From NCBI GenBank assembly GCA_014529385.2, contig CM043967.1:130883182-130947181 (forward strand): a DNA stretch of 64,000 nt, read 5' to 3'. This DNA is from Adiantum capillus-veneris (taxonomy: Eukaryota; Streptophyta; Polypodiopsida; Polypodiales; Pteridaceae). The notes under the pieces are model-generated. The model was given only the letters and a program-made list of their open reading frames with translations, was not told the DNA's origin and ran no database searches. How positions within the stretch are numbered: position 1 is the first letter of the stretch; every line of letters starts with the position of its first letter. A program made the position numbers and the translations under genes. Of the stretch, positions 55,761 to 64,000 are shown piece after piece.

Positions 55761-56390
55761 TGTCGACCGCTTGCCTACCCCTAGCCCTCTCCCTACCAAC
55801 CCCTCGCCCTCACCCTCGCCCTCCCCCTCCCACCTACCTACACCCTCGCCCCTCTACCTACCCCCTCGCCCTAGCCCCTCTACCTACCCCTCACCCCTCG
55901 CCCCATGCCCCTAGTCCCTAGCCCCTGGCCCCTCGCTCCTAGCCCCTAGCCCATGGTCCCTAGCCCCTAGCCCCTCGCCCCTAGCCCCTAGCCCATAGTC
56001 CCTCACCCCTCGCCCCTAGCCCCTAGTCCCTAGTCCCTAGTCCCTAGCCCCTAGCCCATAGTCCCTAGTCCCTAGCCCCTAGTCCCTAGTCCCTAGCCCC
56101 TAGTCCCTAGTCCCTCGCCCCTAGCCCTAACCCTACCCTTCCCCCTCGCCCTCGCCCTTGCCTCCCCTTGTCCCCTATTCCATCGCCTCTCGCCCCTACC
56201 CTCTCTTGCCCTCGCCCCTACCCACCCCCTCTCTTACCCTCTCGCCCCTACCCTCCTACCCACCCCCTCTCGCCCCTACCCTCCCTTGCCCTCGCCCCTA
56301 CCTAACCCCCCCTCGCCCCTACCCACCCCCTCCCTTCCACTTACCCCTATCTAGCCCTCCCCACCCCTCTCAGCCTCAGCTAGTTTTTTA
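55760..56390. repeat. Degenerate C-rich repeat tract (CCCTAGCC / CCCTCGCC)
   Basis: About 630 bp of imperfect repeats of CCCTAGCC, CCCTAGTC and CCCTCGCCC, with almost no G-rich sequence on the plus strand. The units resemble degenerate telomere repeats on the C strand (CCCTAAA), though the phase varies. No protein is expected despite the open frames. Confidence 0.85.
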
Positions 56391-56933
56391 ACCCCCCACC
56401 CCTCAAGGTTCCTCCCCCCCGCATGATCAACTGGCTCTCAAGATTTCACTTGGCTACCATCCTGTTGCTGTGAGGGCTTTTTCGTTCTGCCATCGTGATG
56501 GAGCTTAACCCTATTTGCAGTGTTACTCGGGCTTATGGTCATAGCTCTTTTCGAGAAGAGTGTTGTTGCAAAAAGTGTGGCAAGGTTAATCTGCAGCCAG
56601 GTCATTTTCGTATCACTATGGGTAGGGAAGATAAAGATGCGCTGGAATCAAACTGAGCTTATCTCTTTGCTGTAGAGCCTCATCTTTTGCCAATTGGAAT
56701 TCTTAGGCTATGCAATCACACATACTGGGTTCCTGCCTAGTTAGAGGCTTAAGGCGATTGCAAGCAGTGTAGTGTTTTTAACTCCACTTTTGAGGTATGT
56801 ATGGTCATGGGCCTAACACCTACTTCACCTACTTCAAGAAAGATCTACGGATGCAGTACCTAGTGGTTTTCCTTCACAGTTTTTTTCAGTATTCCTCTCA
56901 CCGAGACGGTAAGCGGTCTTGTGGTGGGCAACC
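56391..56933 (+). other. Unassigned 3' part of element B interior
   Basis: No polymerase domain. A short plus-strand frame (about 56500-56660) contains EECCCKKCGKVNLQPGHFR, which I do not recognise. No clear polypurine tract is seen next to the 3' LTR (TGTGGTGGGCAACC). Confidence 0.4.
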
Positions 56934-57489
56934 TGTAGAGCAGGGCTACAGTGTCACTTCACAGGACAGACAGTTGGACAGTTGGTTACACTTGGTCTGA
57001 TTCACACTGGACGGACCCTCTGGTCTCGGGAGTGACACGTGGCAGGGTGCCTACGGACGGTGGTCTAGTGGACCTCGTTGCCAGGTCACCAAATGGCTGA
57101 CATTTATGAGCCATTGGTGGCTCTTTATGGTGATATATATGAGTAGTAGCGTTTGGTCAGATTATCTGTACTGAGTCGTCTAGAGTGGGTCTTTACACAG
57201 AGCACGTCTGCACCATCTCGGCACATCTGAGCCTTGACACCCCCATTGTACTTGTGAGTCCTAGGCTGGAGCTGAGTGTGCTGCCACGCCAGAGTCTGTA
57301 TCAATCTTTGAGATAGTCGAGTCATATGTTCTGGTCTGCTATTGTGTCTTTGCGAGCTCTGTTGATGTCTATTGTTTCCTTTCTGTTCAGTCTGTTTGAG
57401 GGAGATTCAGTCTATTTGAGTGATATTGTCACGCACGTTGCACTGAGGACCACCCATTGTAGAGAGCACGACACATTATCTGCGCTACA
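56934..57489 (+). repeat. 3' LTR of element B
   Basis: 556 bp, starts TGTAGAGCAGGGCTACAG (two bases, AG, longer at the start than the 5' LTR), ends TGCGCTACA and is followed by the target duplication AGTCT. Confidence 0.93.
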
Positions 57490-57989
57490 AGTCTGACCCT
57501 TGCCACACGATGGAAATTAACCGTTGTGTCCAAGGCTTCCGCCCCTCTTGCTGTCAAAACAAAAAATGTACTTTGAAACAAGCCGCCTTGAGGTCAAGAG
57601 AAGTGTCGTCGAGAAAATGTGCAAAGTTGTAGTCGAAGAAGTCCCAACGGCGACTTAAAACTGATAATCCCACGAGAATTTGCCACAAAAGGCGACGCCT
57701 GCACCACAAGGGGCATCCTCAGGTAGGGCTGCTCCTCTCGCGTCAAGCGGCTCGTGGCAAATGCACTACCAAGAGACCTCCGAGCTACGTAAGAGTGGCT
57801 TGTCCCTTGGGCCGACGGCAGGGGTCAGGCGACGAGGTGGGAGGGATGGGAGAGGCTAAGAGGGCGGATGGAGGAGGTGAAGGTGGAGGTGGAGAAGTGG
57901 GGATGGTAGGCAGGGGGGAGGGGGAGGGCCTTTTGGTGGCGAAGCTCAAGTGGAAGGGGCATCCACCGGCTCATCCTGATGTAGGGGGT
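57490..57989 (-). other. LINE S sequence right of element B
   Basis: It continues LINE S after the target duplication. It corresponds to the C-terminal end of ORF1 and the ORF1-ORF2 spacer. No intact frame; G/A-rich stretches at 57830-57930. Confidence 0.4.
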
Positions 57990-58877
57990 CAAAACGGCTC
58001 CCTGTGGGAACCCACTGTTGCTGACCTAGTGCAAGCCAACCACCTGGGGCACGAGACTGGCACACCTGTCTTGACAGCGCCGGCCACAAACCTGTTGCCA
58101 GCCCTCATCTGCCTTGGCACTTGTCTCAGAAGAGGTACCCGTCTGTGCTCCCTACGGCTCTGCCTGCTAAGCCTAGCCAGCCTTGGTAGGCTGGGTCCAT
58201 GTCGTGGGTCGAGTCCTCCTTTGTGGGCAGGCCTTCGCAAGATGGCCCATTTATCTGCAAATGAAGAACTGGTTCTGGAGGCCTGAATACTCCACACTCT
58301 GTCTGATCCAACCACCAGTCACCCGAGGCAATAGAACCACCTTTGGGAGTGTGTGTGTCTCGGGAACAAGAACCGGAATAGTGGGTAACCTTGCCACCTT
58401 GGCCACCATTGAAGATGAAGTGCGCAGGTTCTCCAGGACCATCCCAAACATGGAACCAATCCTAGAAAGTAGGGGGAGGTACTCCCGTCTCAAGCTTGGG
58501 TAGAAAACTAAGATAGGAAGATCTGCCTCCTCCTCTAGCACATCTGATGTTGGGTCGAAGCCGTGGTGCCACTCTTTGAAATAAGCTCGAGCCGCCCGAA
58601 TGCTGAGCGGGCTCATCCAAATCACTTTGGTTGCCATCTCTGGAGACTCAAACTGCACATCATTGATCTTGCCCACTTTGATCAAGAGTCGGGCCTGGAG
58701 CAAGTCCCGCACCTCGCCCTACTGGGCCGTGTGCCAACGATCTTGTAGATGCCGAGGTGGCTTGAAGCCGTTTCACCTCGGCCATCAAGCTCGCTTGCTC
58801 TTCTGGCAGGGTCGGCTCCACGTTGTCGGACGAGGGGGCTTCAGTAGAGTCTTGGTGAGGTGAAGCATGGGCCACCA
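57990..58877 (-). pseudogene. LINE S ORF1 (DUF4283-like with zinc knuckle)
   Basis: The start is MVAHASPHQDSTEAP (about 58877). A frameshift near 58700 leads to a DUF4283-like region (58251-58712) with ARAYFKEWHHGFDPTS, LPILVFYPSLRREY and IGSMFGMVLENL. After it comes FFICR-stop-MGHLAKACPQ, a CCHC knuckle interrupted by TAA. This is the classic plant LINE ORF1, distinct from the coiled-coil/RRM ORF1 of the G1/O lineage. Confidence 0.75.
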
Positions 58878-59065
58878 TTCTGTGTCTACTGCTGAAAAAA
58901 ACAGGCGAAATTGTCAGCGAAAACCACCAGGAGGCTGAATTGAGCCCATAGATAGCGCAATAGTGAAGGGAGGACGAGGGCCATAGGGGAATGGAGTTAC
59001 GATGCGGGGAGGGGGCGAAGCGAAGCAAGGAAGGAGTGGGGTGGGGTGGGCAGCAGCACATGAAA

Positions 59066-59121
<56 letters not shown>

Positions 59122-59240
59122 GGAGGAGGAATTGGGCAGCACGAGAGCGAGGGGGGGGGAGAGAGGGCACCGCGAGGGGGATGGGATAGCAATGGCGGGG
59201 AGGGAGTGAGCAGCAGCGAGCCTTTAGGAGGATTGGAGTA
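58878..59240 (-). other. 5' UTR of LINE S with a 55-base G run
   Basis: Purine-rich. It includes an uninterrupted run of 55 G (59066-59120) and further GGGGGGGAGAGAGG patches. No protein is expected. LINE-like sequence stops near 59240, where AT-rich RecQ intron sequence resumes. Confidence 0.6.
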
Positions 59241-59517
59241 TCAAATATGCAATTGTTATCTACTGTCTCCATTGTTTTCAATGTTATTCTGTTATTCAAG
59301 GGATTTGCACCTATGCCAATTATAATACTCTTATTCAGGTCCTCTTTCATATTTTCTTCCCATACATATTAGTAATTTGCATTTGGTTTTCATGTATTTT
59401 CCATCATCGTGCTCATATTCGGGACACACATTCCTTTAGTATGGTAAGAGTTTGTTTTTTGCATCCAATAGTATTTTTTATTTAGCAAATCTGGCCTTAA
59501 CTTCATGTTTTTTCTAG
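59241..59517 (+). other. 3' end of the long RecQ intron
   Basis: AT-rich sequence with a pyrimidine tract and acceptor CATGTTTTTTCTAG at 59517. No transposon sequence is recognised here. Confidence 0.7.
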
Positions 59518-59667
59518 GGTATCGATAGAAAAGACGTGAGACTTGTATGCCACTACAACATTCCTAAGTCAATAGAAAGCTTCTATCAAGAGTCTGGACG
59601 TGCTGGACGTGACAATAAAAGTTCAAGAAGTGTGCTCTATTATGGCCTTGATGATCGTAGGAGCATG
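59518..59667 (+). CDS. RecQ helicase (RECQL3-like), exon c
   Basis: Codes for [19 protein letters not shown], then [14 protein letters not shown] and [15 protein letters not shown]. This holds the rest of motif V and motif VI (QESGRAGRD, with the arginine finger). Acceptor TTTCTAG|GGTATC and donor ATG|GTATCT. The reading frame starts in phase 0, so it does not join exon b in frame without four extra bases (an A plus the expected ATG). The zinc-binding and RQC parts that follow in RecQ proteins are not recognised downstream. Confidence 0.85.
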
Positions 59668-60189
59668 GTATCTTTTTACCTCTTTTGAATGAATATTGAG
59701 TATTTAATCGACTGCTAGTTTGTGTAAGATTAATCCACATACTTTTTATGCTTATAAATTGAAATTACTCTTTTATTCTTGCTTGAGGAATCAACAGGTG
59801 CAATTCAGAAGGTCCAGCATGTGTATGGTAGTATGGAAAAGTTATGGTTCAAGTCCCCAAGGAATTTCATATGTGGCATACCATACTGCTGAATTTTATA
59901 AAAACATACTACATGCGACAACTATTGATTGTTTGCATTTCAAAAACTTGATAGCCACCATATGAAAAACTTGCACACATCACTGGCTATTGACGAAGGT
60001 TAAACATAAATAATTTTTCAACATCTCATATAAATATACGGTAAATTTACCATATGAGCATGAAAAGAATTACGGGTGGGTCCAATTTTCATTGCCTAGC
60101 AGTTCGGTATTTCTTATCCATCCCCCATATACATATGTGTATACACACCACCACGTTAGTCTATTTTAGTTTGTAGCATGTTCATTTTC
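59668..60189 (+). other. RecQ intron and possible further exon, unresolved
   Basis: AT-rich sequence. An acceptor-like GAATCAACAG at 59797 is followed by GTGCAATTCAGAAGGTCC, which would read VQFRRSS after RRSM. That is only loosely like the family's next residues. No conserved motif follows before a stop near 59963, so I do not call an exon. Confidence 0.3.
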
Positions 60190-60275
60190 AAAACTTTTGT
60201 CATTTTCTTGGATACCCAGACCCGACACGGCCTTTAGAAGACGTTAATAAAGCTTTCTTTCTTTCTTGCATTTGT
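60190..60275 (+). mobile_element. LINE 3' end, plus strand
   Basis: CACGGCCTTTAGAAGACGTTAATAAAG followed by (CTTT)n (about 60250-60270) matches the end of the shared LINE module (GGCC...GACGTTAATA plus pyrimidine tail) in sense orientation. The hairpin's other arm is not conserved here. Confidence 0.55.
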
Positions 60276-61744
60276 GAGATTGATGCTACCATTCCAGATA
60301 GTTGGCTATTCATCTTGCAGCAGTGCAGCAGCATCAGGAGATGGAGAACTTGGAACAGGATGCTGGCTGGTGGGGGTACTTTGACTCTCCTGGAGTGACC
60401 CAGTTTGCTTGAATTTCTGGCTGGTTGTAATGTCAAGGGATTTTGGCACAATTTCGCACTGTCGAGTCCAAATTCAAGTTGTGGGCCAGAGGGACCTGCT
60501 GCAATCAGGTTATGCTTTGGCATGGTTTGCTGGCTGGATTTTTGTAGTGTGAGGGGACTTTTCGTTATCCTTTGAGCCTTTCAGACACAACTGCTCACTG
60601 TCTTGTGTTTGAATTCAATTTGTGGGCTAAAGTGGGATGTGGTGCCAAGTGGATCCACAGTCTATTGCAGAGCAGGTTACTCCTTCGCACCTGTGATATG
60701 AGAGGAGGGGCCATTATGCCCATTGTCTTGGGATCCTGCGGAGAGTTGTGACCTTCCCATGTCTCCTTTTGGAAGGCATATTCTGATGTGTCAGCGTTGT
60801 GCACTGTTGTTGCTCAGAGTGAATGTAATTCGTGTGGATGGGTGCTTAGGCCGGCTGAGCAATCGGCACTACCCAGGCTATGCAAGTTGATAGCACCTTT
60901 AAATGTTGTCCATGAGGGGTGCCAAAGCCTCCCAAGCATTGTTGTGGAGCTTTCTTGCTCAGACTTGGTTTGGCATGTAGTTTTTCTTTTCCCTTACCAA
61001 AGTGGGCGTTTCAAATATTTTGTTACTTGGAAATAAGTCTCATGGTGGATAATAGCTTGGGGTCTTCATGTTTTTTTTGATGGGGACTATGTGGATCTGG
61101 TTCTTATGCTGGTATTATCTAGATACTTCAGACTGAGGTACACCAGCTAGGGATCTTATCTTGCTAGTATTATAGCCATGCCATATGTAGCCCCCCTTGC
61201 TAAATCCTTGCTCATGAGGTCCTTGACATCAGAGTACCCTTGACCTCACAGATCATTTACCTTTATAATATCTATTTGCCCATCCCTATCTTCAGCTGAT
61301 GTGATGTGGCAGGGATCTAATTAATAGTTGTACATAATCCATGTAATATCTGGGTATTTTTATAACTAGGTGAAATGAATGAAAGGAAAGGATCTCCCAA
61401 ATACATAAACCACCTATGGACACACATTAGACAAACCACCAACCACCCGACCAGTCACCATCCGGCAGCACCCTCTTGCTAGGGTAGTGTCCGAGGATGT
61501 AGGCATGCACCTGTAAGACTAAGCTCCCCGTACCACCTGGCGAGGAGGTGACCTTGTGCATGCCTGGCCTCATGGGCTGACCACTGTCACTTTGCCAATA
61601 GAAGTCGTGGTTGCAAATGAGGCCTTTGCCTCCTTTTATAAGTGATTGGCCACATTGCTGTTGATGAAGGTTTAGAAAAAGCACACAGACACTTAAACAA
61701 CCTCGCATCTTTATAACTCAGAGCACATTATCACTCAATAAACC
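60276..61744. other. Unassigned 1.5 kb
   Basis: Several short frames on both strands, none with a domain I recognise. Two related passages, GAATTTCTGGCTGG...CAAATTCAAGTTGTGGGCC (near 60410-60485) and GTTTGAATTCAATTTGTGGGC (60605-60626), suggest an old internal duplication. It could be a decayed transposon or RecQ intron. Confidence 0.3.
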
Positions 61745-62525
61745 TCTTGTGATGCGCTATCATCTCATCATACCAGCCATACGTCGACTACAGCATCGCA
61801 GATCTGCTGACCACACAGGACTACAAAATGAGCACCTCATTTACACAGCCAACACTATAGCCCCGTTGATTGCACACATCTTCAATAGGCTATTGTAGAG
61901 GGCTTCCCAGAGGAGTGGACTAGACACACTATTGTGCCTATCCACGAGTCTCGCGACACCGTGGACCCAGGGAATTAGAGGACCATCATGATTGGCCACC
62001 ACACTATGACCAAACTCTACGAAGCAATACTTGAGGTAGAGCTCAACTTATATGCAGAGAGGGACGGACTTAGAGCCCAAGGCTCGGTAGGTTTCAAACG
62101 AGCCTTCTCTACCATAGATCACATCTTCGTTCTGTGCTGCCTCATTGATGGGGCAAAAGCGCAAAAGAAGAGACTACCTTGCTACTTGGTCTATATATAG
62201 TTTATATGAGTAGGTGATAGAGAGAGTGTGTTGCCCCGGAAGCTTATCAAACTCTATTACTAGCACCATTGATGTGAAGCAAGCTCCCCAACCCTCTTCG
62301 AGATCTACATGGATGAGATCTCATATCACATACTACGAGCTAGTGGCGAGGGTGCAGAACTTGGAGGTACACTAGTACCTATCATGCTTTATGTTGACGA
62401 CATTGTTTTGATCTCTGAGTCATAGGAGGGCTTACAGCGACACCTCGAGGCTCTTGACGACTTTTGTATATAGAGAGGGCTGACAATGAACCTTGGGAAA
62501 ACCAAGGTCATGATGGCCAACTTGC
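61745..62525 (+). pseudogene. LINE RT fragment of the LINE I lineage
   Basis: Plus-strand frames read the RT N-terminal block (DHTGLQNEHLIYTANTIAP), MIGHHTMTKLYEAILEVEL, GFKRAFSTIDHIFVL, and after a damaged stretch YVDDIVLISES and LGKTKVM. Several stops. The catalytic box is YVDD. It is the sense-oriented relative of 21506-22345. Confidence 0.8.
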
Positions 62526-62634
62526 ACAGACCTGAGCAGTCTCTTGAGATGTTCTGTTGTGCTTCAAGAGCACTGATCAACTGGCGGAAGGCAATGGATT
62601 TTTGGGTTGGTAGTGCTTCCATACCCAATTAGGG
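62526..62634 (+). other. Short unassigned spacer between LINE and copia fragments
   Basis: No domain recognised. It includes a copia-like lead (LINWRKAMDFW) that I cannot place. Confidence 0.3.
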
Positions 62635-63115
62635 AAGGTTGTGAGTACCCAACTATCGTCATATTCGAAACTAAGCAAGGAAGATTCTTCCAAGTTAGAT
62701 GTTGAGAGAGAGAGAGCAGAAATTGCAAGTGTGCCATATTCTTCACCTGTAGACAATCTAATGTATGCTATGGTAGCTACAAGGCCAAACATTGCATTTG
62801 CAATGGGAGTGGTTAGTCGATATATGGCTAATCCTAGCAAGCAGCATTGGATAGCAGTGAAACACATCCTCATATTCTTGAAGGGTACAACAAGCAGGTG
62901 TTTATGCTTTGGTAACAGCGATGCATCTATGGTTGATTATACAGGTGCAGATTATGTGGGTTACAAAGTAAGTAGGAGATCTATATCTGGCTACATTTTC
63001 ATATTTGCAGGAGAAGCCACCAGAGCAGCAAATTGCTCCTCTCCTCCTCTTCATGAAGAGGAAAGTGCTGCATTGGAGCTCAGCATGGCTTTCACTTGCC
63101 AGCAAGGTTATTGTG
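62635..63115 (+). pseudogene. Ty1/copia polymerase fragment (end of RT, RNase H)
   Basis: The frame 62641-63195 has SYSKLSKEDSSKLD, PYSSPVDNLMYAMVATRPNI, HWIAVKHILIFLKGT, then CFGNSDASMVDYTGADYVGYKVSRRSISGYIF and EEESAALELSMAF. These are the standard end of copia RT and the RNase H domain (TDAD changed to TGAD). Only this ~480-bp piece is present; no LTR is adjacent. Confidence 0.85.
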
Positions 63116-63667
63116 GCCAACTAGGCGCTATTGGCCACTATGTGGCACATCACCTCTTCTTGGGCTTTTCCCAGCTCTTGCATCAGCCAACTTAAGCGGC
63201 TGATCATAAACTTCTTGTGGTCAGGGTGAGACTTGCAGTTGGCTCGGGCCAAGGTCTCCTAGCAGGTCATCACTTTACTAGTCGAAGATCATTGACCCAG
63301 CACGTCAGAGTAGAGTGCTCCTTGGGAAGCTTGTGGTTAGAGGACTTCTTCTAGGGTAGGAGCCTTGGAGCTGCTACTTCACCGGATTCAAGCACGGGTC
63401 CCACAGACAGGCGGACCATGGAGCCCCTCCACCCGTTGGATTTTCTTTGAGATGCGAAGAGTAGGCCTGAGCAGGAGATGGGAGGATATCTTTGCTACGA
63501 GCTTGCTTCGTTCTTGAAAGCAGCTGCAGGGTGGCCTTGAGTGCATCAGCCCACATGCATTGAGGAGCGGTTGAGGGGAGCCACTTGTTTGGAACCCTAT
63601 GGTCAGCACACAACGAGGCCATCAGGTTGATAGCAGACCTCATATCTCTTGGGGTTGCCATGGCAGA
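63116..63667 (+). pseudogene. Plant LINE ORF2 C-terminal fragment
   Basis: Plus-strand frames give HYVAHHLFLGFSQLLHQ, then a region with LLGKLVVRGLLPG-like residues and HRQADHGAPPPVG. This matches the region between RT and zf-RVT in canonical plant LINE ORF2. Frames are broken. It directly follows the copia fragment and ends at an LTR start. Confidence 0.6.
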
Positions 63668-64000
63668 TGTCACAAACTGCTGACGTGTCAAGCCATTGAA
63701 GAACGAAGCCAACCTGTAGATCCCAGCCGACAAGCTTAAACCCTAAGCGAAGAAGCAGAAGAAGTTTACCGACTTACAAAGCCTTGCCGAGTGGCCTATT
63801 ATTAAAGAAGAGTTCCCACCAACTTATGGGACCCCGTTCGATGGGGCCCAAGTGACATAAAGGCATTAAAAATAAAGCAAGCCCACACACACACACGCGC
63901 ACGGAGACCTGATGAGTGGCAGCTGTACGGATGCCCTCACTTTGTGTTGACTTGTTGACATGGCAATCTATACAAAATTCCGTGTTTCACGCTGACATGT
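63668..64000 (+). repeat. F-family LTR, partial, runs off window
   Basis: Starts TGTCACAAACTGCTGACG at 63668, preceded by GCAGA (possible target duplication, other side outside). It continues with the family sequence (GGGACCCCGTTCGATGGGGCC, AAATAAAGCAAG, CACACACACAC). The inner end and any element body lie beyond base 64000. Confidence 0.8.

Larger units (their letters stand above)
51676..57489 (+). mobile_element. Non-autonomous Ty3/gypsy element B, complete with target duplication
   Basis: 5' LTR 51676-52230 and 3' LTR 56934-57489, both with TGTAG...CTACA ends. The 5-bp target duplication AGTCT is present at 51671-51675 and 57490-57494. The internal region has gag and protease (52549 to about 55300), then foreign-looking sequence, a degenerate C-rich repeat tract and ~530 bp without polymerase. 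There is no RT, RNase H or integrase. The element is inserted in LINE S and thus lies inside the long RecQ intron, in the gene's orientation. Confidence 0.92.

Noticed and set aside
55740-55914. Pro/Ser-rich C-terminus of the element B frame as a real protein domain
   Set aside because: It lies in the degenerate CCCT repeat tract; the frame stays open because the repeat lacks stops in this phase.
58914-59350. Poly-Pro or poly-Gly frames around 59066-59120
   Set aside because: They are translations of a G homopolymer and purine-rich flanks.
59797-59965. A fourth RecQ exon
   Set aside because: The acceptor is plausible and the first residues are loosely similar, but no conserved RecQ motif follows and the frame soon stops. 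Left as unresolved.

Overview
This window looks like a nuclear genome segment from a large, repeat-rich land plant. The evidence is exons resembling a plant RECQL3-type helicase, TTTAGGG-type telomere-like repeats, Ty3/gypsy and Ty1/copia elements with initiator-Met-like primer binding sites, canonical plant LINEs, and recurrent CAG-to-TAG decay of the kind expected from plant CHG methylation. A fern, lycophyte or gymnosperm would fit the very long TE-filled introns, but the sequence alone does not settle the lineage. I see no bacterial, organellar, tRNA, rRNA or CRISPR feature.

The only host gene I recognise is on the plus strand. Three RecQ helicase exons (42144-42296, 42378-42474, 59518-59667) encode the C-terminal helicase lobe up to motif VI. 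An 81-bp intron separates the first two. An intron of about 17 kb separates the second and third. The intron upstream of 42144 is also packed with transposons, back to at least position 20517. Nearly everything else is transposon.

Layout. 1-3177: minus-strand Ty3/gypsy element (A), cut by the window edge. 3178-3944: LINE fragment. 3945-6596: plus-strand LTR element (C), joined head to head with a minus-strand LTR element (F, 6597-9170). 9196-15071: minus-strand LINEs. 15072-20516: gag-protease element flanked by inverted copies of one LTR. 20517-42100: an almost unbroken array of minus-strand LINEs (I, J, K, L, M, N, O, P, Q). Their (TC)n tails abut the 5' end of the next element. 42475-59517 (RecQ intron): LTR element D with a nested LINE in its LTR, a plus-strand LINE fragment, LTRs including one with telomere-like repeats, and a canonical plant LINE (S) split by a complete non-autonomous LTR element (B, 51676-57489, with a 5-bp target duplication). 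59668-64000: unassigned sequence, LINE and copia fragments, and the start of another LTR.

Most interesting points. (1) In five LINE copies ORF1 and ORF2 are in one frame with a single stop between them (TGA-CGG twice, TGA-CAG once, TAG-GGA twice), which suggests ORF2 is expressed by stop-codon readthrough. (2) These LINEs share a 3' hairpin module followed by a (TC)n tail and are arrayed tail to head at GA/TC microsatellites, which suggests microsatellite-directed insertion. (3) There is an intact ORF1-only LINE. (4) Element B carries a four-zinc-knuckle gag and protease, no reverse transcriptase, and a foreign-looking segment with a signal-peptide-like start.
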